Positions 52,440 to 61,166 of a stretch of 64,000 bases of DNA are shown here, one piece after another. Each line of letters opens with the position of its first letter. Positions within the stretch are counted from its first letter, which is position 1. The DNA comes from an uncultured Phascolarctobacterium sp. (GTDB lineage: Bacteria > Bacillota > Negativicutes > Acidaminococcales > Acidaminococcaceae). Location of the stretch: positions 1 through 64,000 of the forward strand of contig UQZN01000010.1 in assembly GCA_900545535.1 (NCBI GenBank), read 5' to 3'. The position numbers and the translations under genes are program-made. The notes below the pieces were generated by a model. That model was not told where the DNA came from. It made no database searches and worked only from the letters and a program-made list of their open reading frames with translations.

Positions 52440-53372
52440 ATGGAATTGGAAAGCTATAGAAATTTTTTGGCTATTATTGAAGCGGGAAGCTTTACCGGAG
52501 CAGCAGAATGTGTACACGTTGCACAGCCTGCACTTAGCAAACAGTTAAAGACATTGGAAAATTTTTTTGGGGCCAAGCTTATTCTTACGACTCGTGGCAG
52601 CCGCCAGCTTATTTTGACGGAAGCAGGACGGATCCTTTATCAAAAAGCTAAATATATCTGCTCTTTGGAAGATCTGGCGCGCAATGAAATAGATAATATT
52701 ATAGGCGGCGCCGTTGGTACGCTGCGTATCAGCGCTGCTAATTCCAGATCTGCCCTGTTTATCAGCACATCATTAAAAGATTTCTGTCAATTATATCCAA
52801 AGGTGACTTACGAAATCTATGAAGGCGGTATTGCCGAGCAGGCGCAGCAGCTTTTAAATGGTATTACTGAACTTGGGATTTTAAGTGTTCCCATTACTCA
52901 TGAGGACAGTTTTGAAGTGCTTTTCCAACGTCGTGAAGAATTATCGGCTGTTTTCCACAAAGAAGCCGTATGGCTTGATCATTCTAAAGCTGATATTACT
53001 CTGAAAGAACTGGCAGAAATGCCGCTGAGTGTTTCTGCCGGTTGCTGTGACCTGCTGAAAAAATGCTGTGCTGAAGCTTCTCTCTCTCCGCAAATACTAA
53101 GTATCAACACCACTCGCAACACCACTTTACAGTGGGCTTACGAAAGAACCGCTGTTGCTGTAGTGCCTATCGAACCCGGAGAGTTTTTGGGACCTGATCT
53201 GGTAACAAAAAAAATATCTGATACCAACATTGATCTTTTTAAAACCATTGTCAAGGTTAAAGACCGTCCGTTATCGGTTATTGCTCAAAAGTTTTTAAAA
53301 TTTTATTCTCAAAAACGCAACTCTCAGCAGGTATGTGATTTGCAGAAGCTGCTTGGTAATCTACATTCATAA
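52440..53372 (+). CDS. LysR-family transcription regulator
   Basis: A 310-residue LysR protein: N-terminal winged helix MELESYRNFLAIIEAGSFTGAAECVHVAQPALSKQLKTLE (1-40, given in parts), effector-binding domain from ~90 with NSRSALFISTSLKDF and RREELSAVFHKE. Ribosome site GGGAGG 8 bases upstream of ATG 52440. Divergently placed to the small gene at 51842; possible target is the DASS operon. Its expression passes through a cobalamin-riboswitch-like leader. Confidence 0.93.
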   Translation: MELESYRNFLAIIEAGSFTGAAECVHVAQPALSKQLKTLENFFGAKLILTTRGSRQLILTEAGRILYQKAKYICSLEDLARNEIDNIIGGAVGTLRISAANSRSALFISTSLKDFCQLYPKVTYEIYEGGIAEQAQQLLNGITELGILSVPITHEDSFEVLFQRREELSAVFHKEAVWLDHSKADITLKELAEMPLSVSAGCCDLLKKCCAEASLSPQILSINTTRNTTLQWAYERTAVAVVPIEPGEFLGPDLVTKKISDTNIDLFKTIVKVKDRPLSVIAQKFLKFYSQKRNSQQVCDLQKLLGNLHS

Positions 53373-53373
53373 C

Positions 53374-53408
53374 AAAAAAACAGACCGTATAAACGGTCTG
53401 TTTTTTAT
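53374..53408. terminator. Bidirectional terminator between lysR and the alkA-like gene
   Basis: Stem AAACAGACCGT/ACGGTCTGTTT with A- and T-runs on both sides. Confidence 0.88.
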
Positions 53409-54043
53409 TTTGCTTTTTTATTTTGTTCCTTAAATGCGGCTTCCTGCCACAAATACCAGACGCCTAAAGAACGCCAGGGTCGCCATGTTTCTGTAAGCGT
53501 GCTTATTTGCCCGCGTTTTGGAATATCACTTAATCCCTTAAGTTCTTTCAATTCTTTCTTAAAGATAAAATCTGCTGATGGCACTACGTCTGTACGGCAT
53601 AAGGCAAGTAACAGAAACATTTCAATAGTCCACTGCCCCAAACCGCGAATCTGGACAAGCTGTTTGGTGATTTCAGCATCAGTCATTTCAGAAAATTTTT
53701 CTATAGTTACCTTTCCTGCGACAACTGCCTCAGCAAAGCTTTTCAGGTACTCGGCTTTTTGTTTTACCAGTCCCTGTTCGCATAAGTCTTCAATAGAAAC
53801 ATCCAATACGGCCTGCGCTTGCAGCGGCGTGCCCAAAAACTTTCCTAATTTTTCCAGTAATTGCATACTTACATCCGGCGGCAGCTGCTGCGAAACGATA
53901 CCTGTGACCAAGGTCCCGAAATATTTCTCCTGCGGCTCCGGCTTCAATACACATACAGGAAACCTATCGATCAACGGGATCAGCTCAGGCGCATGTTCAC
54001 GCAGATATTTGGCTCCTTCAGCCCAATCTGGGGTTTTGAGCAT
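53405..54043 (-). CDS. DNA-3-methyladenine glycosylase II-type (AlkA, HhH-GPD)
   Basis: A 212-residue base-excision enzyme: helix-hairpin-helix IRGLGQWTIEMFLLLALC near 133-150 and catalytic Asp in DVVPSADFIFKK near 155. It removes alkylated bases from DNA. Shorter than E. coli AlkA (no N-terminal domain). ATG 54043 follows AGGAGG by 7 bases. Confidence 0.9.
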   Translation of the reverse strand: MLKTPDWAEGAKYLREHAPELIPLIDRFPVCVLKPEPQEKYFGTLVTGIVSQQLPPDVSMQLLEKLGKFLGTPLQAQAVLDVSIEDLCEQGLVKQKAEYLKSFAEAVVAGKVTIEKFSEMTDAEITKQLVQIRGLGQWTIEMFLLLALCRTDVVPSADFIFKKELKELKGLSDIPKRGQISTLTETWRPWRSLGVWYLWQEAAFKEQNKKAK

Positions 54044-54176
54044 GATACATCCTCCTTATTACTTTTGATTATTATTCAGCGAAACAGTACTATCGCTGAT
54101 GTTACTTATGATTATACGCTAAAACGGTTATTTTGCAAAGCCGCTAAAAGTAATTTAGTAAATTTGCAGAAAAGCC

Positions 54177-54205
54177 TTGCATCATTCATGGTTTTATGGT
54201 ATTAT
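54177..54205 (+). promoter_or_regulatory. Promoter of the tRNA cluster
   Basis: TTGCAT (54177-54182), 17-base spacer, TATTAT (54200-54205), 28 bases before tRNA-Asp. Confidence 0.7.
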
Positions 54206-54232
54206 TTATATCTGTCAGGACTACTGACAAAT

Positions 54233-54309
54233 GGCCCGGTGGTTCAGTTGGTTAGAATGCCGCCCTGTCACGGCGGAGGTCGTGGGTTCGAGTCCCATCC
54301 GGGTCGCCA
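54233..54309 (+). tRNA. tRNA-Asp (GTC)
   Basis: Complete cloverleaf: acceptor GGCCCGG/CCGGGTC, discriminator G, encoded CCA, anticodon GTC in the loop between CCGCC-type and GGCGG-type stems. First 52 bases identical to the copy at 1-52. Confidence 0.97.
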
Positions 54310-54312
54310 TTT

Positions 54313-54387
<75 letters not shown>

Positions 54388-54391
54388 TTTT

Positions 54392-54467
54392 AGGGGTATA
54401 GCTCAACTGGTAGAGTAGCGGTCTCCAAAACCGTTGGTTGTGGGTTCGATTCCTACTGCCCCTGCCA
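54392..54467 (+). tRNA. tRNA-Trp (CCA)
   Basis: Acceptor AGGGGTA/TGCCCCT, discriminator G, encoded CCA; anticodon CCA in loop CTCCAAA. Last of the three-tRNA unit. Confidence 0.96.
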
Positions 54468-54476
54468 CGCAAACGT

Positions 54477-54508
54477 AAGCTGCAGACTATGTCTGCAGCT
54501 TTTTTATT
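54477..54508 (+). terminator. Terminator of the tRNA cluster
   Basis: 11-bp stem AAGCTGCAGAC/GTCTGCAGCTT with TAT loop and T-run. Confidence 0.93.
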
Positions 54509-54532
54509 TTTATTCATATATGAGGTAACACA

Positions 54533-54565
54533 AAAGGCAGCCGGTAATTTGACCTGGCTGCCTTT
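54533..54565 (-). terminator. Terminator of the 54570-54809 gene
   Basis: 9-10 bp stem AAAAGGCAGCC with GGCTGCCTTTT around a 12-base loop; symmetrical A/T flanks. Confidence 0.8.
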
Positions 54566-54569
54566 TATT

Positions 54570-54809
54570 TTATCCTTCCAAAAAAGGACTGTCCTTACTT
54601 TGATAATCTATTTTATATTTCTCCGGGTCGCCTTTAATAACGGCGACTAAAGCCTTCCCTTCACTGCCATGCTCACCTGCCTGCGCTTTTACTTCGTTTT
54701 GCAGGTCAAGCATCCACGGCACTAAAGGCGGCATCCATCTCAGCAAACAGGCTGCCAGTTCCTCGATATTCTCTCCTTCTAAAATATGATCTCTGATCAC
54801 GACATGCAT
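54570..54809 (-). CDS. Small conserved-looking protein, unknown function
   Basis: A 79-residue acidic protein from ATG 54809 (GGGGTG a few bases upstream): MHVVIRDHILEGENIEELAACLLRWMPP, Trp-Met-Pro repeats, C-terminal KGDPEKYKIDYQSKDS. No known motif. Own terminator downstream, pyr operon terminator upstream. Confidence 0.6.
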   Translation of the reverse strand: MHVVIRDHILEGENIEELAACLLRWMPPLVPWMLDLQNEVKAQAGEHGSEGKALVAVIKGDPEKYKIDYQSKDSPFLEG

Positions 54810-54854
54810 TTTCCCACCCCTTTCACACAATCTTTATTATAACAAAAATCACAT

Positions 54855-54890
54855 AAAAAGAAAGACCGATCGCCTGATCAGCAATCGGCC
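54855..54890 (-). terminator. Terminator of the pyr operon
   Basis: 10-bp stem GGCCGATTGC/GCGATCGGTC (two G-U pairs), 7-base loop, TTTCTTTTT on the minus strand, about 28 bases after pyrE. Confidence 0.85.
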
Positions 54891-54917
54891 CTGATAATCA
54901 ATCCGTCAACGCTTCTG

Positions 54918-55493
54918 TTATTTACCGGTACGCCCGCGTTTAGTGAAAGGCTTACCTTCTTTGCAAAGAGGACATTCCTCTTCTTTGAACGTCGGTACGT
55001 CAAGATGCAGCAAAGCTTCAGTACGAATACCGAAATCCACCTTGCCGCCGCTGCGGTCGACCAGAAGGCCGATGCCTACCGGTACCCCGCCGTGTTCCTT
55101 AACAACGTCCAATACTTCCATTACACTGCCGCCTGTCGTAACAATATCTTCGACGATCAGCACGCGCGTGCCTTTGGGAATCTCAAAACCGCGTTTCAAA
55201 GTCATTTTACCGTTTTCACGTTCAGTAAAAATAGCGCGGGTATCCAGTGCTTTACCTACTTCATGCGCCAGCAAAATGCCGCCTGTCATCGGTCCGATAA
55301 CCAGCTCTACATTGTCGGCAGCATAACGTTCTGCCAGTTCCTGACAAAGCTTTTCCGTATATTTAGGATGCTGCAGCACGTTGAATTTTTCTACATACAT
55401 GGGGCTGTGCAGCCCGCTGGTCAGTAAAAAATGTCCGTGCAGTACGGCTTCGGTTTCTTCTAAAAGCTGCATTACTTCTTTTTCCTGCAACAT
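54918..55493 (-). CDS. pyrE: Orotate phosphoribosyltransferase
   Basis: A 191-residue enzyme joining orotate and PRPP to give OMP. PRPP-binding VLIVEDIVTTGGSVMEV near 117-133, catalytic-loop region ERENGKMTLKRG near 98. C-terminal CPLCKEGKPFTKRGR tail is typical of the longer PyrE form. ATG 55493 selected: GAGGTG 7 bases upstream, and this avoids the overlap with pyrF. Last gene of the operon. Confidence 0.96.
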   Translation of the reverse strand: MLQEKEVMQLLEETEAVLHGHFLLTSGLHSPMYVEKFNVLQHPKYTEKLCQELAERYAADNVELVIGPMTGGILLAHEVGKALDTRAIFTERENGKMTLKRGFEIPKGTRVLIVEDIVTTGGSVMEVLDVVKEHGGVPVGIGLLVDRSGGKVDFGIRTEALLHLDVPTFKEEECPLCKEGKPFTKRGRTGK

Positions 55494-55494
55494 G

Positions 55495-56211
55495 TCAAAC
55501 ACCTCTGATTTCTGCCGCGATACTTTGAGCCGCAGCAATTTTATCTTCCGCTTTCGTAATCGGCCGCCCCACTACGATATGGCTGGAACCATTTTTAAAC
55601 GCACCGGCCGGAGTAGCAATACGGCTTTGATCGTCGATAGAAGCACCCGCCGGACGAACGCCCGGGGTAACGATCAAAAATTCCGGTCCGCAGGCTTTGC
55701 GGATCGCGGCAGCTTCCTGCGGCGAAGCAACAACGCCGTCCATGCCGGCTTCCTGAGCCAGTTTTGCCAAAGCAATGACCTGCTCGGCAATAGTATTTTT
55801 ATAGTTGAGATCGCCAAACTGTTCATCGTCCATACTGGTCAAAATAGTAACGGCGATGAGTTTGGGAGCCGGACGGCCAAGTTTTTCCGCAGCTTCATGC
55901 ACAGCTTTTACTGCCGCCTGCATCATTTTTTTGCCGCCTACGGCGTGCACGTTCATCATATCAGCACCCAAGCCTGTAAGCACTGCTAGAGCGCCGGCAA
56001 CAGTATTGGGGATATCCTGCAATTTCAAGTCAAGAAACACCTGCTTGTTGTGTCCCTTTAAAAAGCGGATCATTTCGCTTCCTGCTGCATAATAAAGCTC
56101 CATCCCTACTTTGTAGTGGCTGACACTGTCACCAAGCTCTAAAACAAGGGCCTTAGCCTGCTCCATCGTGGGGAAATCCAAAGCTACGATCAAACGATCA
56201 TCGTGGTTCAT
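55495..56211 (-). CDS. pyrF: Orotidine 5'-phosphate decarboxylase
   Basis: A 238-residue TIM barrel that decarboxylates OMP to UMP. Active-site Asp/Lys array is seen in VFLDLKLQDIPNTV near 58-71, with substrate-loop TPGVRPAGA near 180. One base before pyrE; 11 bases after pyrD. Confidence 0.96.
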   Translation of the reverse strand: MNHDDRLIVALDFPTMEQAKALVLELGDSVSHYKVGMELYYAAGSEMIRFLKGHNKQVFLDLKLQDIPNTVAGALAVLTGLGADMMNVHAVGGKKMMQAAVKAVHEAAEKLGRPAPKLIAVTILTSMDDEQFGDLNYKNTIAEQVIALAKLAQEAGMDGVVASPQEAAAIRKACGPEFLIVTPGVRPAGASIDDQSRIATPAGAFKNGSSHIVVGRPITKAEDKIAAAQSIAAEIRGV

Positions 56212-56222
56212 CCTGCACCCCC

Positions 56223-57185
56223 TTAACGTTTTACGGCGCGTTTCAAGTTGATCTTACCTTCCGGCAGCGCCAGGCCGATCATATCTTTAAGTTTTTTGAT
56301 ACCATGTCTGTCCATGTATTCCAAAATTCCATGCGCAATAGTTTCTGCAATACAGGGATCAGTAAAATTGGCTGTACCGACAGCGACGGCACTGGCACCA
56401 GCCAGGAAAAATTCTATCGCATCTTCCGCCGTCATAATGCCGCCCATGCCGATGATTGGCACACGCACGTTCTGCGCCACCTGATAGCACATCCGCACTG
56501 CGACAGGACGTACTGCCGGGCCGCTGAGACCGCCGATAACATTGCCCAAGACAGGTTTCTGCCTGTCAATATCGATCTTCATCCCTATCAGGGTATTGAT
56601 CAGGGAAATGGCATCAGTTCCAGCCGCTTCGACAGCCTGCGCCATAGCCACGATATCGGTAACATTTGGCGAAAGCTTGGTGATCACCATTTTGGAAGTG
56701 TTGCCTTTTACCGCTTGCACGACTTCGGCAGCACTGTCGGGACAGGTACCGAAAACAAGGCCGCCTTCTTTGACGTTAGGGCAGGAAATATTGATTTCCA
56801 AAGCGTCAACGCCGTCTACGTCCAGTTTTTTGGCAACTTTGCCGTAATCCTCATAGGAGTGGGCATAAATATTCACGATCACCGGTACGTCATACTGGCG
56901 CAGCTGCGGTAAGGTCGTTTCCAGAAAATAATCAACGCCGGGATTTTCGAGCCCGATACTGTTGAGCATTCCCGAAGGAGTTTCGACAGCACGCTGACCT
57001 TTATTACCGGGCTGTGGTTCCAGAGAGGTACCCTTGACCGTGACGGCGCCCACTTTTTCCAGATCAAGAAAATCAGTAAATTCAAGGCCGAAACCAAAAG
57101 TACCGGAAGCAGTCGTGATCGGCGTTTTCATTTTTAAACCAGCGATATTAGTCGCCAAACGGCCGTCATACAATGCTTTTACCAT
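56223..57185 (-). CDS. pyrD: Dihydroorotate dehydrogenase B, catalytic subunit
   Basis: A 320-residue FMN enzyme of class 1B that oxidises dihydroorotate to orotate, passing electrons through PyrK to NAD+. ISCPNVKEGG near 132 holds the catalytic Cys; VGTANFTDP near 268 binds FMN phosphate. ATG 57185 follows GAGGAGGTG by 5 bases and overlaps pyrK by 7; the longer reading frame upstream is pyrK shadow. Confidence 0.95.
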   Translation of the reverse strand: MVKALYDGRLATNIAGLKMKTPITTASGTFGFGLEFTDFLDLEKVGAVTVKGTSLEPQPGNKGQRAVETPSGMLNSIGLENPGVDYFLETTLPQLRQYDVPVIVNIYAHSYEDYGKVAKKLDVDGVDALEINISCPNVKEGGLVFGTCPDSAAEVVQAVKGNTSKMVITKLSPNVTDIVAMAQAVEAAGTDAISLINTLIGMKIDIDRQKPVLGNVIGGLSGPAVRPVAVRMCYQVAQNVRVPIIGMGGIMTAEDAIEFFLAGASAVAVGTANFTDPCIAETIAHGILEYMDRHGIKKLKDMIGLALPEGKINLKRAVKR

Positions 57186-57952
57186 TCGCCCACCTCCTCG
57201 GCCCAAAATACCGGGCCGTCGGTACAAACCTTGAGCCGCTTGCCAATACCGCTGCACGAGCAGGACAGGCAGGCCCCCAGGCCGCAGGCCATATATTTTT
57301 CCAGTGATACCTGGCATTTGATCTTTTTAGCGGCAGCCACTTCAGCCACAGCTTTCATCATGGGTACAGGGCCGCAGACATAGATGCAGTCATATTTGCC
57401 GCTGTCTAAAAGCTGCGGCAGCAGCGCAATGACTGTCCCTTTAGTACCGCAGCTGCCATCATCCGTTGTAATATGGATATTCTGGCAGATGTCTTCATAT
57501 AGCTCCGTCCAGAACAGTTCTTCTTCACAGCGTCCGCCGATCAAGATTTCTATGGGCTTTTGCTGCGCGCAGAAGCCTTCTGCCAAATACAGCAGCGGCG
57601 CCAGTCCCAGACCGCCGCCAACCAGCAGCGGGCGTTCAGCCTCCATGGCAAAGCCATGCCCCAAGGGGCCTACGATACTCAGCTTGTCACCGCTGCATAC
57701 TTCGGCCAGAATATGCGTAGCTTCACCAATAATGCGGTAAATCATCGTAAAAGTGCCGTTGTCAGCATTTACTCCGGCCACACCAAAAGGACGGCGCAGC
57801 AGCGGCGCAGTATTTTTGCAGACCTGCACGTTCACAAATTGCCCCGGGACCGCCGTTTGGGCGATCGCAGGAGCATAAACTTCTATCAATTTCGTAGTAG
57901 CGTTCAAAACACGCTGACCAATAACAGTGGCGTTCGTAATAGTTTTTGGCAC
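57179..57952 (-). CDS. pyrK: Dihydroorotate dehydrogenase B, electron-transfer subunit
   Basis: A 257-residue FAD and 2Fe-2S protein: FAD-binding LLRRPFGVAGVN near 52-63, NAD-binding GGGLGLAPLLYLAE near 111-124, and the cluster motif near 222-238 with Cys in MACGLGACLSCSC and a last Cys in KVCTDGP. It couples PyrD to NAD+. 4 bases after carB. Confidence 0.96.
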   Translation of the reverse strand: MPKTITNATVIGQRVLNATTKLIEVYAPAIAQTAVPGQFVNVQVCKNTAPLLRRPFGVAGVNADNGTFTMIYRIIGEATHILAEVCSGDKLSIVGPLGHGFAMEAERPLLVGGGLGLAPLLYLAEGFCAQQKPIEILIGGRCEEELFWTELYEDICQNIHITTDDGSCGTKGTVIALLPQLLDSGKYDCIYVCGPVPMMKAVAEVAAAKKIKCQVSLEKYMACGLGACLSCSCSGIGKRLKVCTDGPVFWAEEVGEW

Positions 57953-57956
57953 GGGC

Positions 57957-60900
57957 TTATCCCTCCCAGGCTAAATCCTGCAGCGCAACGATACTGACCA
58001 CGCGGCGACGGCGCATAGCCGACATAACATGCTGCAATTCGCGTGCTGTATCCATGGAAGTCAGGCAGGCAATAGCATGCTCGACTGTAGAACGTCTGAT
58101 TTTAAAGCCGTCACGTTCGGCATCGCGACCGTGATTAGTAGTGTTGATAACCATGCTGATGCGGCCTTCTTTGATGTCGTCAAGGATATTGGGGCTGCCT
58201 TCGCTGACTTTGGTGGCTACAGTCACCTTAACGCCTTTTTCCTGCAGATATTCAGCCGTACCGCCGGTAGCCATGATCTCATAACCCAGGTCGGCAAACC
58301 CGGCTGCGATCTCTGCCGCTTCAGGTTTATCCATATCGGCAACAGTGATCAGGATCGCGCCTTCATGCGGCACATTGATGCCGGAAGCGATGCAGGCTTT
58401 ATACAAAGCGCGGGAATACTGATAGTCAACGCACATTACTTCGCCTGTCGATTTCATCTCAGGCCCTAAAGTAATATCGACGTTGCTCATCTTGTTGAAA
58501 GAGAACACCGGCGCTTTGACTGCATAATAATCAGGGAAGAAGCCCAGTCCCGGCTTGTAGCCCTGTTCACGCAGTGAATGGCCCATAGCGGCCTTCGTAG
58601 CCACGTTGATCATCGGGATATTCGTAACTTTACTGAGGAAAGGCACGGTACGGGAAGAACGAGGATTTACCTCGATAACATAAACCTCGTTATTGCGCAC
58701 GATATACTGGATATTGATCATGCCCTTTACTTCCAGGCCCAGAGCCATTTTATTTGTATACTCAATGATCGTTTTGATAACAGACTCGGACAGATTGCGC
58801 GGCGGATAGACGGCAATAGAGTCGCCTGAATGTACGCCGGCACGTTCGATATGCTCCATAATGCCGGGGATCAGAACTTCGGTACCATCGCAGATAGCGT
58901 CGACTTCGACCTCTGTACCCTGCAGGTAATGATCGACCAGGACAGGATGCTCGCGGGAAGCTTTAACAGCGCTGGACATATAGTGTTTCAGTTCTTCATC
59001 GTTATAAACGATTTCCATTGCCCGGCCGCCTAAAACATAAGACGGACGCACCATGACCGGATAGCCTACATCAGCGGCAGCTTTTAAAGCGCCTGGCGTA
59101 TCAAAAACGGTATGTCCTTTCGGGCGCGGGATGTTGCAGTCTGTCAGCAGCTGCTCAAAGCGTTCTCTGTCTTCCGCCCGATCGATACTGTCGACACTGG
59201 AGCCAAGTATTTTAACGCCGGCTTCAGCCAAAGGACCTGCCAGATTGATAGCTGTCTGGCCGCCGAACTGCACGATAACGCCTTCCGGCTGCTCTTTATC
59301 AAGGATATTCAAAACATCTTCTACTGTCAGCGGTTCAAAATACAGACGGTCAGAAGTATCAAAGTCGGTACTTACCGTTTCCGGGTTATTGTTGATGATG
59401 ATAGTTTCATAACCCAATTCTTTCAGCGCCCAGACGGAATGTACTGAACAATAGTCAAATTCTACGCCCTGCCCGATACGGATCGGGCCGCTGCCCAAAA
59501 CGGCAACCTTCTTTTTGTCGCTGACCCGTACTTCATCTTCCACAGCGTAGGTGGAATAGTAGTATGGAGTTTCCGCTTCAAACTCGGCGGCACAGGTATC
59601 AACCATTTTATAGGTCGGGATAATGCCCCACTCTTTACGCATAGCGCGTACTTCCATCATCGGTTTGCCAATGTATTCGCCAATAACCACGTCAGCAAAG
59701 CCCATGCGTTTAGCTTTGCGCATGATCTCCTGCGTCATCGGCTCAGTTTTCAAAACAGTTTCCATCTTGACGATGTTCAGTATTTTCTGCAGGAACCATC
59801 TGTCGATCATGGTTATCGTATGGATCTCTTCCAGAGTAATACCACGGCGCAGCGCTTCGGCAAGTACAAAGATACGTTCGTCATCTATTTTGGAGATACG
59901 CGCACGGATCTCTTCGTCATTCAGGGCTTTCAACTCCGGCATTTCCAGATGAGTCAGGCCTATTTCCAGAGACCGGATCGCTTTGAGCATTGCGGCTTCC
60001 AGATTGCGTTCAATAGCCATAACCTCGCCTGTAGCCTTCATTTGGGTACCCAAAGTACGGTCGGCAGTAACAAATTTATCGAAAGGCCAGCGCGGGAATT
60101 TCAGTACGACATAGTCGATAGAAGGTTCAAAGCAGGCTGTTGTCTTTTTAGTTACAGCGTTCTGGATCTCATCCAGATTGTAGCCGATCGCGATCTTACT
60201 GGAAACCTTGGCGATCGGATAACCGGTCGCTTTGGAGGCCAGCGCCGAAGAACGGCTGACACGCGGATTCACTTCGATAACATAATAGCGTTCGGAATTA
60301 GGGTCCAGCGCCAGCTGTACGTTACAACCGCCGCGCACTCCCAGTTCGCGGACGATATCAATGGAAGCCTGACGCAGCAGCTGTACTTCACGATCGCTCA
60401 GAGTCTGTGCCGGAGCGACAACGATGGAATCGCCGGTATGTACGCCTACAGGATCAAGGTTTTCCATTGAGCAGACAGTGATGCAGTTATCGGCGGCATC
60501 ACGCAGAACTTCAAATTCGATCTCTTTCCAGCCTGCTACGCTGCGTTCGATCAACGCCTGACCGATCAGACTATATTTCAGGCCTTTATTAACGATTTCA
60601 TCCAGCTCATCTTCGCTTTCAGCGATACCGCCGCCGGTACCGCCCAAAGTATATGCCGGGCGGACGATCAGCGGGAAGCCGACCTTACGGGCAAATTCTT
60701 TGGCAGCCGCCATGGTCTCAACGATAGCGCTTTCCGGAATCGGCTGATTGATTTTTTCCATAGTTTCTTTAAACAGCTCACGGTCTTCCGCTCTCTTGAT
60801 GCTGTAGATCTGAGTACCCAAAAGCTGCACATTATATTCGCGCAGGATACCTTTTTCTTCCAGATCGATAGCGAGGTTCAAACCGACCTGCCCGCCCAGA

Positions 60901-61166
60901 GTGGCCAGCAGGGAATCAGGACGCTCGCGTTTGATAACGCTTTCCAAAAATTCAACATTAACAGGCTCGATATAAACACGGTCGGCAATATGCACGTCCG
61001 TCATGATCGTAGCCGGGTTGCTGTTGACAAGTACTACTTCCAGTCCTTCTTCTTTCAAAGAACGGCAGGCCTGTGTACCGGCATAGTCAAACTCGGCAGC
61101 CTGGCCGATAATGATCGGGCCGGAACCGATAACAAGAACTTTTTTGATATTTTGCAGCTTCGGCAT
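57957..61166 (-). CDS. carB: Carbamoyl-phosphate synthase large subunit
   Basis: A 1069-residue enzyme of the usual length with two homologous ATP-grasp halves (1-550 and 551-930) and a C-terminal MGS-like allosteric domain. GSGPIIIGQAAEFDYAGTQ near 12-30 and GSGPIRIGQGVEFDYCSVH near 560 are the paired N-terminal motifs. It uses ammonia from CarA, bicarbonate and 2 ATP to make carbamoyl phosphate for pyrimidines and arginine. Overlaps carA by 1 base. Confidence 0.97.
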   Translation of the reverse strand: MPKLQNIKKVLVIGSGPIIIGQAAEFDYAGTQACRSLKEEGLEVVLVNSNPATIMTDVHIADRVYIEPVNVEFLESVIKRERPDSLLATLGGQVGLNLAIDLEEKGILREYNVQLLGTQIYSIKRAEDRELFKETMEKINQPIPESAIVETMAAAKEFARKVGFPLIVRPAYTLGGTGGGIAESEDELDEIVNKGLKYSLIGQALIERSVAGWKEIEFEVLRDAADNCITVCSMENLDPVGVHTGDSIVVAPAQTLSDREVQLLRQASIDIVRELGVRGGCNVQLALDPNSERYYVIEVNPRVSRSSALASKATGYPIAKVSSKIAIGYNLDEIQNAVTKKTTACFEPSIDYVVLKFPRWPFDKFVTADRTLGTQMKATGEVMAIERNLEAAMLKAIRSLEIGLTHLEMPELKALNDEEIRARISKIDDERIFVLAEALRRGITLEEIHTITMIDRWFLQKILNIVKMETVLKTEPMTQEIMRKAKRMGFADVVIGEYIGKPMMEVRAMRKEWGIIPTYKMVDTCAAEFEAETPYYYSTYAVEDEVRVSDKKKVAVLGSGPIRIGQGVEFDYCSVHSVWALKELGYETIIINNNPETVSTDFDTSDRLYFEPLTVEDVLNILDKEQPEGVIVQFGGQTAINLAGPLAEAGVKILGSSVDSIDRAEDRERFEQLLTDCNIPRPKGHTVFDTPGALKAAADVGYPVMVRPSYVLGGRAMEIVYNDEELKHYMSSAVKASREHPVLVDHYLQGTEVEVDAICDGTEVLIPGIMEHIERAGVHSGDSIAVYPPRNLSESVIKTIIEYTNKMALGLEVKGMINIQYIVRNNEVYVIEVNPRSSRTVPFLSKVTNIPMINVATKAAMGHSLREQGYKPGLGFFPDYYAVKAPVFSFNKMSNVDITLGPEMKSTGEVMCVDYQYSRALYKACIASGINVPHEGAILITVADMDKPEAAEIAAGFADLGYEIMATGGTAEYLQEKGVKVTVATKVSEGSPNILDDIKEGRISMVINTTNHGRDAERDGFKIRRSTVEHAIACLTSMDTARELQHVMSAMRRRRVVSIVALQDLAWEG

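Noticed and set aside
57186..57317. N-terminal extension of PyrD
   Set aside because: It lies within pyrK in another frame; ATG 57185 has a good ribosome site and gives the normal family length.
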